64,000 nt of DNA from Pseudomonadota bacterium (GTDB lineage Bacteria > Chloroflexota > UBA6077 > JAJPHF01). This document shows, one piece after another, positions 42,111 through 54,149 of the stretch. Location: NCBI GenBank assembly GCA_021325365.1, contig JAJPHF010000016.1:1-64000 (forward strand). Direction: 5' to 3'. A program made the translations under genes and the position numbers. Under the pieces are notes generated by a model, which saw only the letters and a list, made by a program, of their open reading frames with translations, did not search any database and was not told the DNA's origin. How positions within the stretch are numbered: position 1 is the first letter of the stretch; every line of letters begins with the position of its first letter.

Positions 42111-42269
42111 ATGTCGGACGAGCAGCTGCGCCACCTGAGCCCGGACCAGGTCGTCGCATTGGTACGACGGCTGGAAGCACTGCGGGCCGGTCTCCGCGAG
42201 CAGCAGCATGTGATCCATCCGCCGCTGGCCACACTCGGACCCCTATCCTCTCATCCGGCAGCTGAGTAG
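42111..42269 (+). CDS. 52-residue orphan ORF, possible IS66-type transposase leader remnant
   Basis: The frame starts MSDEQLRHLSPDQVVALVRR and continues with LEALRAGLREQQ, an amphipathic helix resembling the N-terminal leucine-rich segment of IS66-type transposases (LSxEQLxALVxxL). It ends in a short tail at TAG. No ribosome site is obvious and no transposase body follows. It is either a remnant or a chance frame. Confidence 0.3.
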   Translation: MSDEQLRHLSPDQVVALVRRLEALRAGLREQQHVIHPPLATLGPLSSHPAAE

Positions 42270-42345
42270 ACACCGCACATGACTTGTGAGGCGCAAAGCA
42301 TAGGCATGGGACCTGAAGCCGACACGCGCCTGGATGTAATGTGAG

Positions 42346-43068
42346 CTATGTCGTAGGAGGCGAGAAGAGGTTCAGTTGATGGGCTTTGAAGATTAGTTCT
42401 GCCCGTGACCGCGCATCTAACTTCGTGCGTAGAGCCGCGACGTGGATTTCGACTGTTCTCGCAGAGACGCTCAAAGACTCAGAGATTTCTGCGGTGCGAT
42501 GACCGAGTGCGAGCAACTGTAGCACAGTTTGCTTTCGGTCCGTAAGTCGCTTGCCGCAGCCACTCTCACCGCGTGGGAATACTTCTGTGACCACGACTGT
42601 TCTACCTTGAGCTACACTTCGGATGGCATCGATAAGACTATCAAGGGAGGCTGTCTTTGTGATGTAACCTCGTACTCCGAGTTCCAGTAAGGGACGCGGA
42701 TCACAAGTAGCGGCGAGGCCAGTTACCACCAATATGCTTACCTTGGGATGGTCAGAAAGCACGTTCTTGGCGACCTCCGCGCCCGTCATACCCGGGAGTT
42801 GCAGGTCCAGGAGCAGGACATCAGGATGGCGCACTGCGATTTGGTTGAGGGCAGTAGGCCCGTCCACCGCGGTACCCACGACTTCGAGGCCGCTTACTCC
42901 TTGCAGACGCGCCTGCATCATTTCTAGCACCATCCGGTGGTCATCGACGATGACGATCCGGATTGGGTGGCGATATAGGCTGTCAACTCCGACGCCTTCT
43001 TGTGGGCCGGCGGCGACTTGGCACTCGTTTCGCTTCTCACCAGTCTGTGCTCGCATCGGGTGAGCCAT
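42346..43068 (-). CDS. NarL/FixJ-family response regulator (receiver plus LuxR HTH)
   Basis: A 240-aa two-domain regulator. The receiver (about 36-150) has Asp42/Asp43 (IVIVDDH), phospho-acceptor Asp88 (VLLLDLQLPGM), a Thr in LVVTGLA and the switch Lys in YITKTAS. The LuxR-type HTH (about 172-235) reads LTDRKQTVLQLLALGHRTAE, then SLSVSARTVEIHVAALRTKL. It has a 34-residue N-terminal extension without motifs; GAGGGG precedes the first ATG, so that start is kept. No cognate kinase is adjacent. It lies in the low-G+C block and may control the neighbouring secreted proteins. Confidence 0.9.
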   Translation of the reverse strand: MAHPMRAQTGEKRNECQVAAGPQEGVGVDSLYRHPIRIVIVDDHRMVLEMMQARLQGVSGLEVVGTAVDGPTALNQIAVRHPDVLLLDLQLPGMTGAEVAKNVLSDHPKVSILVVTGLAATCDPRPLLELGVRGYITKTASLDSLIDAIRSVAQGRTVVVTEVFPRGESGCGKRLTDRKQTVLQLLALGHRTAEISESLSVSARTVEIHVAALRTKLDARSRAELIFKAHQLNLFSPPTT

Positions 43069-43420
43069 CTCGCCCCTCGCATTACTGTACTATCATGAAT
43101 CCAACTTGGGATGTTGATGAGGTGACCTGTAGATCGAACTACATCGGGAAACTATCCTGCTGCCACTTTCGACGATGTCAACATTCTTTCTAGCGGCACG
43201 GGCCCACGAACAGCCGGCTCCGCCATTGAGTCCCTCACGTGATGACGTCGACGTGCCGCCCGTGAGCAGTGAGTCTGAGGTGTAGTGGACGTTGGCCTGA
43301 CCCGCACGCAGCGTGGCAGACTTCAACCTGCCCTACCGCGACCCGGAGGCAGCTCCCCATCCGCCAGTGAGTGCGGCCCCGGTGGCTAGTCAGAGGCGGT
43401 GCACGCTTGCGCCCGTCAGT

Positions 43421-43462
43421 GTACCACCCATCAGTGTTACAGTACCACGCATCAGTGTTACA
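43421..43462. repeat. Two tandem copies of a 21-bp unit
   Basis: Units at 43421-43441 and 43442-43462 read gtaccacscatcagtgttac followed by a, and differ at one base. A shorter related word (cgtcagt) precedes them. They could be binding sites or slippage products. Confidence 0.85.
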
Positions 43463-43484
43463 GATCAGGGTATGGCGAGAGTAC

Positions 43485-43678
43485 GGGTGTCCCACAGGAC
43501 TTTGCGTTTCGCTCCGGTAAAGGGCTCCACGAGTTTGCCAGGCGGGTATGACGGCCAGCGGTTGCCCCTCCGGATACGCCGGAGCGCCCCCCGCTGCTGT
43601 GCCGCCTGATAGCAAAAAGTGGCGCGAGGCGCCGATTGGGAGCGTCCGCCAGTCGGCGCAAAAAGCTGTGGGACACCC
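43485..43678. mobile_element. MITE-like element with terminal inverted repeats
   Basis: The left end gggtgtcccacaggactttg (43485-43504) and the right end ctgtgggacaccc (43666-43678), preceded by cgcaaaaag, form inverted repeats of about 22 bp: 13 bp exact, then partial. The interior of about 150 bases has no transposase frame. No target-site duplication is evident. The layout fits a non-autonomous miniature element mobilised by a transposase elsewhere. Confidence 0.5.
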
Positions 43679-43693
43679 CCGGACCTCGCCGCG

Positions 43694-43722
43694 TTGACCG
43701 CTCCGCCGCGCCCGCCTATAAT
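43694..43722 (+). promoter_or_regulatory. Sigma-70-type promoter of the amidohydrolase gene
   Basis: TTGACC at 43694-43699 and TATAAT at 43717-43722 are separated by exactly 17 bases. The -10 box is 105 bases before the ATG at 43828, and the promoter starts 16 bases after the MITE-like element. It is the best promoter match I found in the window. Confidence 0.75.
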
Positions 43723-43827
43723 AGCCGCGTAGAGGAACAGTCCACCGCCATGCGGAACAGAGCGCCGCTGGTGTGTTGGGCCGGCGGGGGGCGCTGGCTC
43801 GGTCACGAGCGGCGAGGAGGAGCGAGG

Positions 43828-44907
43828 ATGGATTCGGTACGCGTCATCGACGGCGACGGCCACCTGTTCGAGGACATCGAGGCGATCTCCCGGCTCATGC
43901 CCGACGTGTACAAGGACCGCACGCAGACGTTTGGTCCCTACCAGCTCTTCCCCCCGCTCGACCACCTGCACCACCACACGGGCAAGCTGCTGCCCGACTC
44001 CTTCGGCGGCGGCAAGCCGGTCGGCCCGAAGGAGTGGATGGCGTTCATGGAGGACGTGGGCATCGACGCCGCGGTGCTCTACCCGACGATCGCCCTCTCC
44101 TACGGCAAGATCGTCGACCTCGACTGGGCGATCTACGCCACGCGCGCGTACAACACCTGGGTCGCCGAGGCGTATCTGGGCGCCAGCCCGCGCTTCAAGG
44201 GCATGGCGCTACTGCCGGTGCAGGAGCCCGAGGCAGCGGTCGAGGAGCTGCGCCGCGCCGTCACCGAGCTGGGCATGGTGGGCGCCATGCTGCCCTCGAC
44301 CGGCTTCGCCGGCCATATCGGCGCCAAGCGCTTCTGGCCGATCTACGAGGAGGCCGACCGCCTCGGCTGCGCGATCGCGATTCACGGCGGCTGCCACGAG
44401 GGCTTCCAGCTGGACGACCTGAACGTCTACGCGCCGGTCCACGCGCTCGGCCACCCCTTCGGCCAGATGGTGACCTTCGCCAGCGTGGTGTTCAACGGCC
44501 TGCCCGACAAGTTCCCCAACGTCCGCTGGGCGTTCCTCGAGGGCGGCGTGGCGTGGCTGCTGATGGTGCTGGAGCGCTTCGACCGTTCATACGAGACGCA
44601 CGTGGCCTACGACCCGCGCAAGCAGCTCATCCCCCTCAAGCCGGGCGAGCGCGTGAGCGACTACGTGCGGCGGCACATCAAGGAGGGGCGGCTGTTCGTG
44701 GGCTGCGAGGGCGAGGAGCCCGACCTGGCCCACGCCATCCGCACGGTTGGCCCCGAGCCGTTCGTCTTCTCGACGGACTTCCCGCACGAGGTGGACGCGC
44801 GGATGTGCAAGCACGAGATGGCCGAGCTGCTGGAGAACGAGGAGATCGCCGACTCCGCGAAGCAGGCCATCCTGAGCGGCAACGCCCAGCGCTTCTACCG
44901 GCTGTAG
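43828..44907 (+). CDS. Amidohydrolase_2 (ACMSD/resorcylate-decarboxylase-like) family protein, copy 1
   Basis: A 359-aa TIM-barrel metal enzyme of the group that includes ACMSD and gamma-resorcylate decarboxylase, which remove CO2 from or hydrate aromatic and muconate-type acids. The N-terminal site reads VIDGDGHLFED (the D-x-DGH variant of HxH). Other ligands are His186 (AIAIHGG), His209 (HALGHPFGQ) and Asp317 (VFSTDFPHE). It starts at an ATG behind GGAGGAGCGAGG. It is paralogous to the gene at 45790 (shared PRFKGMALLPVQ/PRFRGMALVPVQ and RRAVTELG blocks). The adjacent IclR regulator may control both. Confidence 0.9.
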   Translation: MDSVRVIDGDGHLFEDIEAISRLMPDVYKDRTQTFGPYQLFPPLDHLHHHTGKLLPDSFGGGKPVGPKEWMAFMEDVGIDAAVLYPTIALSYGKIVDLDWAIYATRAYNTWVAEAYLGASPRFKGMALLPVQEPEAAVEELRRAVTELGMVGAMLPSTGFAGHIGAKRFWPIYEEADRLGCAIAIHGGCHEGFQLDDLNVYAPVHALGHPFGQMVTFASVVFNGLPDKFPNVRWAFLEGGVAWLLMVLERFDRSYETHVAYDPRKQLIPLKPGERVSDYVRRHIKEGRLFVGCEGEEPDLAHAIRTVGPEPFVFSTDFPHEVDARMCKHEMAELLENEEIADSAKQAILSGNAQRFYRL

Positions 44908-44959
44908 GGGACCGGATGGCAGGGCCGGCAGTCGCGCGCAGAGCAGGGCGGGGCGCCTG

Positions 44960-45811
44960 ATGGCCAAAGCAGCCGAGAGCAACGGACGCGCGACGGCCCT
45001 GCCGTCGCGCCGGCCAGCGGCCGGGGTAGGCGGCGATCGCAACTCGGTGCAAGCCGTCGAGCGGGCCGTCGACCTGCTGCTGGCGCTCGCCGCGGCGCGG
45101 CAGCCGCCGACGCTGCGCGAGCTAAGCCAGCAGCTCGGCGTCAGCCCCAGCACGGTGCTGCGCCTGCTCACCGCGCTGGAGAAGAAGGGGCTGGTCGAGC
45201 GCGACCCGCTCAGCCGCCGCTTCGGGCTCGGCGTGCGCGTGCTTGCGCTGGCCGCCGGCCGCTCGCGGCAGAGCGACCTGCACACGCGCGCGCTGCCCCA
45301 CATGCGGGCGCTGCGCGACCTGGCGGGCGAGACTGTCATCCTCCAGGTGCTCGCCGGGCAGCAGCACGTCTGCGTCGCGGAGATCGAGGGCCTGCACGAG
45401 GTGCGTCGCCACGTGGCGATCGGACAGGTGTTCCCGGTCGATCGCGGCACGACCGCGAAGATCTTTCGCGCGTTCAGTCCCGACGCGGCCGCCGAGGCGC
45501 CGGCCGAGGCGCCGAGCGCGGACGGGCTGCCGCGCACGCTCGCCGAGGTCCGCGCGGCGGGCTACGCGGTGGGCGTCGAGGAGCGCGAGCCCGGCGGCTC
45601 GGCGATGTCGGCGCCGGTGTTCGACGCGGACGGACGGGTGTGGGCGGCGCTCACCATCGCGGCGCCGGCGCAGCGCTTCGGCCCGGCGGCGATGCGGCCG
45701 CTGGCGGCGCCGCTCCGGGCGGCGGCTGCCGCGATCTCGCGGGAGCTGGGCTACCAGCCAGCCCATGAGTTCTTGACAGGGAGGTCCCCGTGGCGCAGCA
45801 GTTTCGAGTGA
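44960..45811 (+). CDS. IclR-family transcriptional regulator
   Basis: A 283-aa regulator. A winged HTH (about 28-90: NSVQAVERAVDLLLALAAAR, LRELSQQLGVSPSTVLRLLT, LVERDPLSRRFGLG) is followed by the effector-binding GAF-like domain (100-265: ILQVLAGQQHVCVAEIEG, VDRGTTAKIFRAF, YAVGVEEREPGGSAMSAPVF). IclR proteins usually sense aromatic or dicarboxylic acids and control neighbouring catabolic genes. The Ala/Pro insertion at about 175-190 is unusual. The 3' end overlaps the next amidohydrolase gene by 22 bases, so they are co-expressed, and autoregulation of the pair is likely. Confidence 0.92.
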   Translation: MAKAAESNGRATALPSRRPAAGVGGDRNSVQAVERAVDLLLALAAARQPPTLRELSQQLGVSPSTVLRLLTALEKKGLVERDPLSRRFGLGVRVLALAAGRSRQSDLHTRALPHMRALRDLAGETVILQVLAGQQHVCVAEIEGLHEVRRHVAIGQVFPVDRGTTAKIFRAFSPDAAAEAPAEAPSADGLPRTLAEVRAAGYAVGVEEREPGGSAMSAPVFDADGRVWAALTIAAPAQRFGPAAMRPLAAPLRAAAAAISRELGYQPAHEFLTGRSPWRSSFE

Positions 45812-46836
45812 TCGACGCCGACGGCCACTGCGTCGAGCGCGAGGACCAGATCGCCGAGTTCATCCAGTACCGCGGGCGCCCGCTGCGCGGCGTGGAGCAG
45901 GGCGTGGGCGCGATGCCGCTGTTCCCTTCTCTCGACGGCTGGTTTCGCCCGGCCGGCGACGCGCTCGCGGCGGGCAACGCCGCCGCCTGGCTGAGCTTCC
46001 TCGACGAGACGGGCATCGAGACGACCGTGCTCTACCCCACGGCCGGGCTGGCCTACGGGCTGATCCAGGACTGCGAGTGGGCGGTGGCGCTCGGGCGCGC
46101 CTACAACGACTGGCTGCACCGCTACTACCTGCAGGCCGACCCGCGCTTCCGGGGAATGGCGCTGGTGCCAGTGCAGGACGTGCCGGCGGCGGTGGTGGAG
46201 CTGCGCCGCGCCGTCACCGAGCTTGGGCTGAGCGGCGCCGTGCTGCCCTCCGCGAACGTGCTGCACAAGGGCTACGGACACGCCGACTTCGACCCGCTGT
46301 ACGCCGAGGCCGAGCGGCTCGACGTGCCGCTGGCCATTCACGGCGCGCCGAGCAAGGGGTGGGGCTTCGACTACTTCGACAAGTTCATCCAGACCCACGC
46401 CATGGAGCACCCCATCCCGCTCATGATCCAGATGACGAGCATGCTGTTCGACGGCGTGTTCGAGCGCTTCCCGCGCCTGCGCGTCGCCTTCCTCGAAGCC
46501 GGCTGCGCCTGGATCCCGTTCATGATGGACCGGCTGGACGAGGAGTTCGAGCGCCGCGGCGCCCGCTGGTGCCCCGGCCTGACCCGCACGCCCTCGGAGG
46601 TCCTGTCCGGCGGCCAAGTGTACGTGTCGTGCGAGGTGGAGGAGCGCAGCCTGCCCTACGTGGTCGAGCGCATGGGCGCCGACCACATCTTCTTCCCCTC
46701 GGACTACCCGCACGAGCGCCAGCGCGACCAGTTCCTGGGCGACATCCCCGAGTTCGTGGAGCGCCCGGACCTCGGCGACGACGTGAAGCGAAAGATCCTC
46801 ACCGAGAACGCGATTCGCTTCTACCGGCTGCGCTGA
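45790..46836 (+). CDS. Amidohydrolase_2 (ACMSD-like) family protein, copy 2
   Basis: 348 aa, paralogue of the gene at 43828. Metal site: VIDADGHCVE at the N-terminus, His184 (PLAIHGAPS), His207 (HAMEHPIPL) and Asp305 (FFPSDYPHE). AGCAWIPFMMDRLDEEFERR is the family helix following FLEAG. The GTG start has GGGAGG upstream and lies inside the 3' end of the IclR gene. Diverged residues around the barrel mouth relative to copy 1 suggest a different or sequential substrate. It most likely acts as a decarboxylase or hydrolase on an aromatic or ring-cleavage acid. Confidence 0.9.
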   Translation: MAQQFRVIDADGHCVEREDQIAEFIQYRGRPLRGVEQGVGAMPLFPSLDGWFRPAGDALAAGNAAAWLSFLDETGIETTVLYPTAGLAYGLIQDCEWAVALGRAYNDWLHRYYLQADPRFRGMALVPVQDVPAAVVELRRAVTELGLSGAVLPSANVLHKGYGHADFDPLYAEAERLDVPLAIHGAPSKGWGFDYFDKFIQTHAMEHPIPLMIQMTSMLFDGVFERFPRLRVAFLEAGCAWIPFMMDRLDEEFERRGARWCPGLTRTPSEVLSGGQVYVSCEVEERSLPYVVERMGADHIFFPSDYPHERQRDQFLGDIPEFVERPDLGDDVKRKILTENAIRFYRLR

Positions 46837-46887
46837 CCGGCGGCCCGGACGGGCGCGCCCTGGGCCATTGAGCGGCCGGCGAGAGGC

Positions 46888-47286
46888 TCAGTCGCTCACG
46901 AGCGCGGTCGCCTCGATCTCGATGAGCATGTCGTCGTTCACCAGCCGCGAGACCTCGACCATCGTGGACGCGGGCGGGTCGTGGGTGAAGTACTGCGCCC
47001 GCACCTCGTGGATCGCCTTGAAGTCGGCCATGTCGCGGATGTACACCACTACGCGCACCACGTCGTCCAGCGTCGCGCCGCCCTCCGCGAGGATGAGCTT
47101 CAGGTTTTCCAAGATGCGGCGGGTCTGCTCGCGGACGTCGCCGGGGGCGTGCGTGGTGCCGTCGGGGGCGCGCGAGGTGAGCCCCGAGACGTAGATGAAG
47201 TGGCCCCGAGCCGGCACTTTGACAGCCTGAGAGAACACGCCGACCGGCGCGGCCAGCTTGTCCGAGCGCAACACTTCTTTGGCCAT
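46888..47286 (-). CDS. RidA/YjgF/UK114-family protein
   Basis: A 132-aa trimeric chorismate-mutase-like-fold protein. VGVFSQAVKVPARGHFIYVS and GLTSR form the N-terminal strands, then EQTRRILENLKLILAEGGA and the C-terminal MVEVSRLVNDDMLIEIEATA. RidA proteins hydrolyse reactive enamines/imines; family branches next to catabolic genes can act on ring-cleavage products. The arginine of the active site in true RidA is not clearly present (SRLVNDDML replaces the usual R-L-P segment), so a non-RidA subgroup is likely. GGAGGG precedes the ATG. It is divergent from the dehydrogenase gene. Confidence 0.87.
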   Translation of the reverse strand: MAKEVLRSDKLAAPVGVFSQAVKVPARGHFIYVSGLTSRAPDGTTHAPGDVREQTRRILENLKLILAEGGATLDDVVRVVVYIRDMADFKAIHEVRAQYFTHDPPASTMVEVSRLVNDDMLIEIEATALVSD

Positions 47287-47376
47287 CGTGGTCCCTCCGC
47301 TCTGCAATGATGCGAAGCAGCCAAGCACATTCAGTGTAGCGGCGGGCGACCGGCCCGAGCACTCCGGAGGTGAGCC

Positions 47377-48321
47377 GTGGCGCGTCCAACCATCGTGATC
47401 CTCGACGACTGGCAGCACGCGCTCTCCACGCGGCCCGAGATCGCGCGCCTGCGCGAGCGAGCCGACGTGCGCGTGTACGACGACCACGCGGACTCGGCGG
47501 ACGAGCTGGCGCGGCGCCTCGACGGCGCGGTGGCCGTCATGCTGATCCGCGAGCGCACCAAGTTCTCGGCCGAGACGTTCGCGCGCGCGCCCAGCCTGCG
47601 GCTGATCGTGCAGACGGGCGGCGGCGGCGCGCACCTGGACCGCGCGGCCGCCGAGGCGCACGGCGTGCAAGTGGTCTTCACCGGCGGGCCGGACTATCCC
47701 GTGGTGGAGCTGACCATCGGCCTGCTGATCGGGCTGCTGCGCCGCATTCCCTGGAGCGATCGGCAGCTCCGCGCGGGCGAGTGGCCGATGTTCGTGGGCG
47801 AGGACTGCCACGGCAAGACGCTCGGCATCCTCGGCTTCGGACGAATCGGCAGCGGCACGGCGCGCGTGGCGCAGGCGCTAGGCATGCGGGTCGTGGCCTG
47901 GGGCCCCACGCTGACCGCCGAGCGCGCCCAGACCGGTGGCGCAACCTTCCTGCCGCTCGACGACGTGCTGCGCACGGCCGACGTCGTTAGCATCCACCTG
48001 CGCCTCTCGCCCGAGAGCACGGGGCTACTCAGCCGCGAGCGCCTGGCGTTGCTACGCCCCACGGCCTACCTCATCAACACGGCGCGTGGGGCGATCGTGG
48101 ACGAGGCCGCGCTGGTGGAGATGCTGCAGCGCGGGCGGCTGGCCGGCGCGGCGCTCGACGTGTTCCAGGAGGAGCCGCTGCCGGCCGACCACCCGCTGCG
48201 CCGGCTGGACAACGTGATCCTCACGCCGCACGTCGGCTGGCCCGCCGCCAGCAACTACGCCCACTGGGGCCGCCGCGGCGTCGAGCAGGCGCTGGCGTTC
48301 CTCGACGAAGCGGGGCTCTGA
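47377..48321 (+). CDS. D-isomer-specific 2-hydroxyacid dehydrogenase
   Basis: A 314-aa NAD-dependent enzyme that interconverts a D-2-hydroxy acid and a 2-oxo acid. The NAD motif is LGILGFGRIGSG (149-160). The catalytic residues Arg237 (NTARGAIVDE), Glu266 (FQEEPLP) and His285 (TPHVGWPA) are all present. ILDDWQHAL at the N-terminus is typical of the phosphoglycerate dehydrogenase-like branch found with aromatic or sugar-acid catabolism. GGAGGTGAG lies before the GTG start. It is divergent from the RidA gene across 90 bases, and part of the catabolic block by position. Confidence 0.93.
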   Translation: MARPTIVILDDWQHALSTRPEIARLRERADVRVYDDHADSADELARRLDGAVAVMLIRERTKFSAETFARAPSLRLIVQTGGGGAHLDRAAAEAHGVQVVFTGGPDYPVVELTIGLLIGLLRRIPWSDRQLRAGEWPMFVGEDCHGKTLGILGFGRIGSGTARVAQALGMRVVAWGPTLTAERAQTGGATFLPLDDVLRTADVVSIHLRLSPESTGLLSRERLALLRPTAYLINTARGAIVDEAALVEMLQRGRLAGAALDVFQEEPLPADHPLRRLDNVILTPHVGWPAASNYAHWGRRGVEQALAFLDEAGL

Positions 48322-48419
48322 CCCCTCGCCAAGTCAGGCCATACTGCCGACTCTCATAGTGATCCCGCGCGACGCCGAGCCCGTCTCTAGCTCGGCCGAC
48401 CGCACACGTGAGAGCGACC

Positions 48420-52316
<3,897 letters not shown>

Positions 52317-52361
52317 CGCGGCAGACGGTGCGGCCGCGCGGGGAGAATGGCGGCAGAAGCG

Positions 52362-52751
52362 TTAGTCGCCCAGGATGTCGGCAACGGTGAGCTTGGCGTC
52401 CTGGGCTGGGGCACTACCGCTCTCGATCGAGCCGGTCTGTTGCAGCCGGAGCAGCGCTTCCTGGAGCGCTTGCAGGACCTTCTGGTGATAGGCCAGCTGC
52501 TCGCGGGCAACGGTGTGCGGCTTGCTGGCCTCCTCGACGTCCACCTGGGCGTTCAGCGTCTCCTGCTGTGATGGCCCGAAGAGGCCGCGGAAGATCATCA
52601 GCCGAACGATCTTCTGGTCCAGCACGGCCGAGCATCGCTCAAGCTCTTCCTGAAGCTGCCGGATGGCCGCGGCCTCTTCCTCGATCTGGCCCAGTAGCGC
52701 GCGGCGCATGCGCTCGCGGTCCGCCGTCAGGGCTTCGAGATAGCTCGCCAT
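52362..52751 (-). CDS. Coiled-coil protein of unknown function
   Basis: A 129-aa, mostly helical protein. LLGQIEEEAAAIRQLQEELE and HQKVLQALQEALLRLQQ form heptad-rich coiled coils separated by RLMIFRGLFGPSQQE. The tail ends in AKLTVADILGD. No family is recognised. It is the second gene of a pair: its ATG shares one base with the TGA of the upstream wHTH-like gene (TGATG), so they are translated together and probably interact. Confidence 0.7.
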   Translation of the reverse strand: MASYLEALTADRERMRRALLGQIEEEAAAIRQLQEELERCSAVLDQKIVRLMIFRGLFGPSQQETLNAQVDVEEASKPHTVAREQLAYHQKVLQALQEALLRLQQTGSIESGSAPAQDAKLTVADILGD

Positions 52752-53212
52752 CAGCAGTCCCTCCCTAGCTTGGCGTCGATGGCTCGCAGCAGCCGCAGCG
52801 CCTCGTCGAGCTGCTGCACCAGGCGATTGAGCGCCATTTCCGGGGTGAGGTGCGGCTGCCCGTTCGCATGGGGCGCCGCCGGAGTCGGCGGGGCCGGGGC
52901 GGGCGCCTCGACGTCGCGCATGAGGCCAAGCGTGGTCGCTCGCCGCACGCCCAGCTCGGTGGGCACGTACGAGTCGTAGCGCCCGACGCGCTGCCACTGA
53001 GCGACCCAGCCCTCGCGCTCCAGCTCGTCGAGCGCGCCGCGCAGCTGATCGCGCTCGGGCGTCGTGCTGAACTCGACGTAGCTGCAGTCGGTGTACCCGG
53101 CGCGCCGCGCGATCTCGTACTCGGTCAACGCGCGGTTACGCTCCTTCATCCCGGCGCGGGCCTGATGGCCCTCGACGAGGTTCCGCAGGATGTGGGCGGT
53201 GAACTCGTCCAT
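52751..53212 (-). CDS. Small winged-helix-like protein of unknown function
   Basis: A 153-aa protein. Residues 1-95 resemble a winged helix (ILRNLVEGHQARAGMKERNR, then LTEYEIARRAGYTDCSYVEF, a recognition-like helix RDQLRGALDELEREGWVAQW and a wing). A Pro/Ala-rich linker (102-120) leads to a C-terminal helix (PEMALNRLVQQLDEALRLLR). It could be a transcriptional or dimerisation factor for the adjacent coiled-coil protein, but no family name can be given. The ATG at 53212 is the first good start; ribosome site CCGCACG is weak. Confidence 0.65.
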   Translation of the reverse strand: MDEFTAHILRNLVEGHQARAGMKERNRALTEYEIARRAGYTDCSYVEFSTTPERDQLRGALDELEREGWVAQWQRVGRYDSYVPTELGVRRATTLGLMRDVEAPAPAPPTPAAPHANGQPHLTPEMALNRLVQQLDEALRLLRAIDAKLGRDC

Positions 53213-53312
53213 GCGTGCGGCGACCCTCCGCCGGGGCCGCGGCGCGCGGGGTGCGCCGCGGCAGTGCCGGCGCCGCGGCCGCCCCGGACGCACGGCCGCG
53301 CGCCCTGGACGC

Positions 53313-53951
53313 TTACTTGCGCGGTTCGAGCAGGACGACGGTGAGCTGATCCGGCAGGTTGCTCCGCGTCACGTTGAGACGGGGCTGCGGCGTCAGCTCC
53401 GCCGCGCCGATCTCGCGGCAGAAGCGGTCCACCGGGTCCAGCTCGAGGCGGACGCCGGGCGTGAGGTAGTGCATCGGCACCACGAGCTTCGGCTCGACCT
53501 GGGCCGCGATCTCGGCCGCCTGCGCCGCATCGATCGTGCAATGCCCGCCCACGGGCAGGAGCAGGACGTCCGCGTCCTTCACCACGGCAACCTGATCGGA
53601 GCCGAGCGGCGCCGCCAGGTCGCCCAGGTGGCAGATGGTCACCTCATCCAATTCGACCAGGTAGGCGGTATTGCGGGGCACGTCGCGGCTCTGGCCCGGC
53701 GGGCGCGGCGTGGCCACGCCGGTGATCATCACGCCAGCCAGCTCGTACTCACCCGGTCCCGCCACCACGCGCGGTGAGCCGTCCACTAGGTTAATGGCGT
53801 TGTGATTCGGCTCGGCGTGCGAGACGGTCACCACGTCGGCCGACACCTTGCCGAGCGCGAGGCCCAGGTCGCTCCCGAATGGGTCGGTCACAATCGTCAG
53901 GTCGCGCGCGCGGAGGCGAAAACACGAATGGCCCAGCCAGGTCAGCTCCAT
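53313..53951 (-). CDS. UlaG-like metallo-beta-lactamase-fold hydrolase
   Basis: A 212-aa MBL-fold protein of the short UlaG/YycJ-like group. MELTWLGHSCFRLRARDLTI is the typical N-terminus. The metal motif appears as VSHAEPNHNA (the HxHxDH motif is degraded to S-H-x-x-x-N-H), with later ligands HLGD (His/Asp) and VVPMHY (His). The variant first motif is common in this subgroup and may alter metal binding. PPGQSRDVPRNTAYLVELDE and HLGDLAAPLGSDQV are family marks. It hydrolyses an unknown ester or lactone. GAGGTGGGG precedes the ATG. It is divergent from the peptidase gene across 198 bases. Confidence 0.85.
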   Translation of the reverse strand: MELTWLGHSCFRLRARDLTIVTDPFGSDLGLALGKVSADVVTVSHAEPNHNAINLVDGSPRVVAGPGEYELAGVMITGVATPRPPGQSRDVPRNTAYLVELDEVTICHLGDLAAPLGSDQVAVVKDADVLLLPVGGHCTIDAAQAAEIAAQVEPKLVVPMHYLTPGVRLELDPVDRFCREIGAAELTPQPRLNVTRSNLPDQLTVVLLEPRK

Positions 53952-54149
53952 CCCCACCTCGGCCGCGGACGGCGTCGCGCGCCGCTGGCAGCCGCGATTA
54001 TTGTACCACGGGCCACGCCGGGCCCTGAGGGGCCGCGCGGCCACCGGCCTGGCCTGTCCAATCGTGGGGAGCCGAGGGCGGGCGGGCTATAATCGGGACA
54101 CGCGGCATGGCGGACGTGCCGCGGCAAGGGGATACCGCGCCGGGGGCTG

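Larger units (their letters stand above)
43069..43827. other. 759-base intergenic region with tandem repeats, MITE-like element and promoter
   Basis: No gene is supported. From left to right it contains a low-G+C stretch, a 21-bp tandem repeat (43421-43462), a 194-base element with terminal inverted repeats (43485-43678) and a near-consensus promoter (43694-43722) leading to the amidohydrolase at 43828. It marks the boundary between the low-G+C block and the high-G+C chromosome. Confidence 0.6.

Noticed and set aside
43421..43462. Iterons of a replication origin
   Set aside because: Only two units, no rep gene, no DnaA-box cluster; a simple tandem repeat is sufficient.
54088..54093. Promoter for the peptidase gene at TATAAT
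   Set aside because: No recognisable -35 element at 16-18 bases; kept only as a remark in the gene entry.
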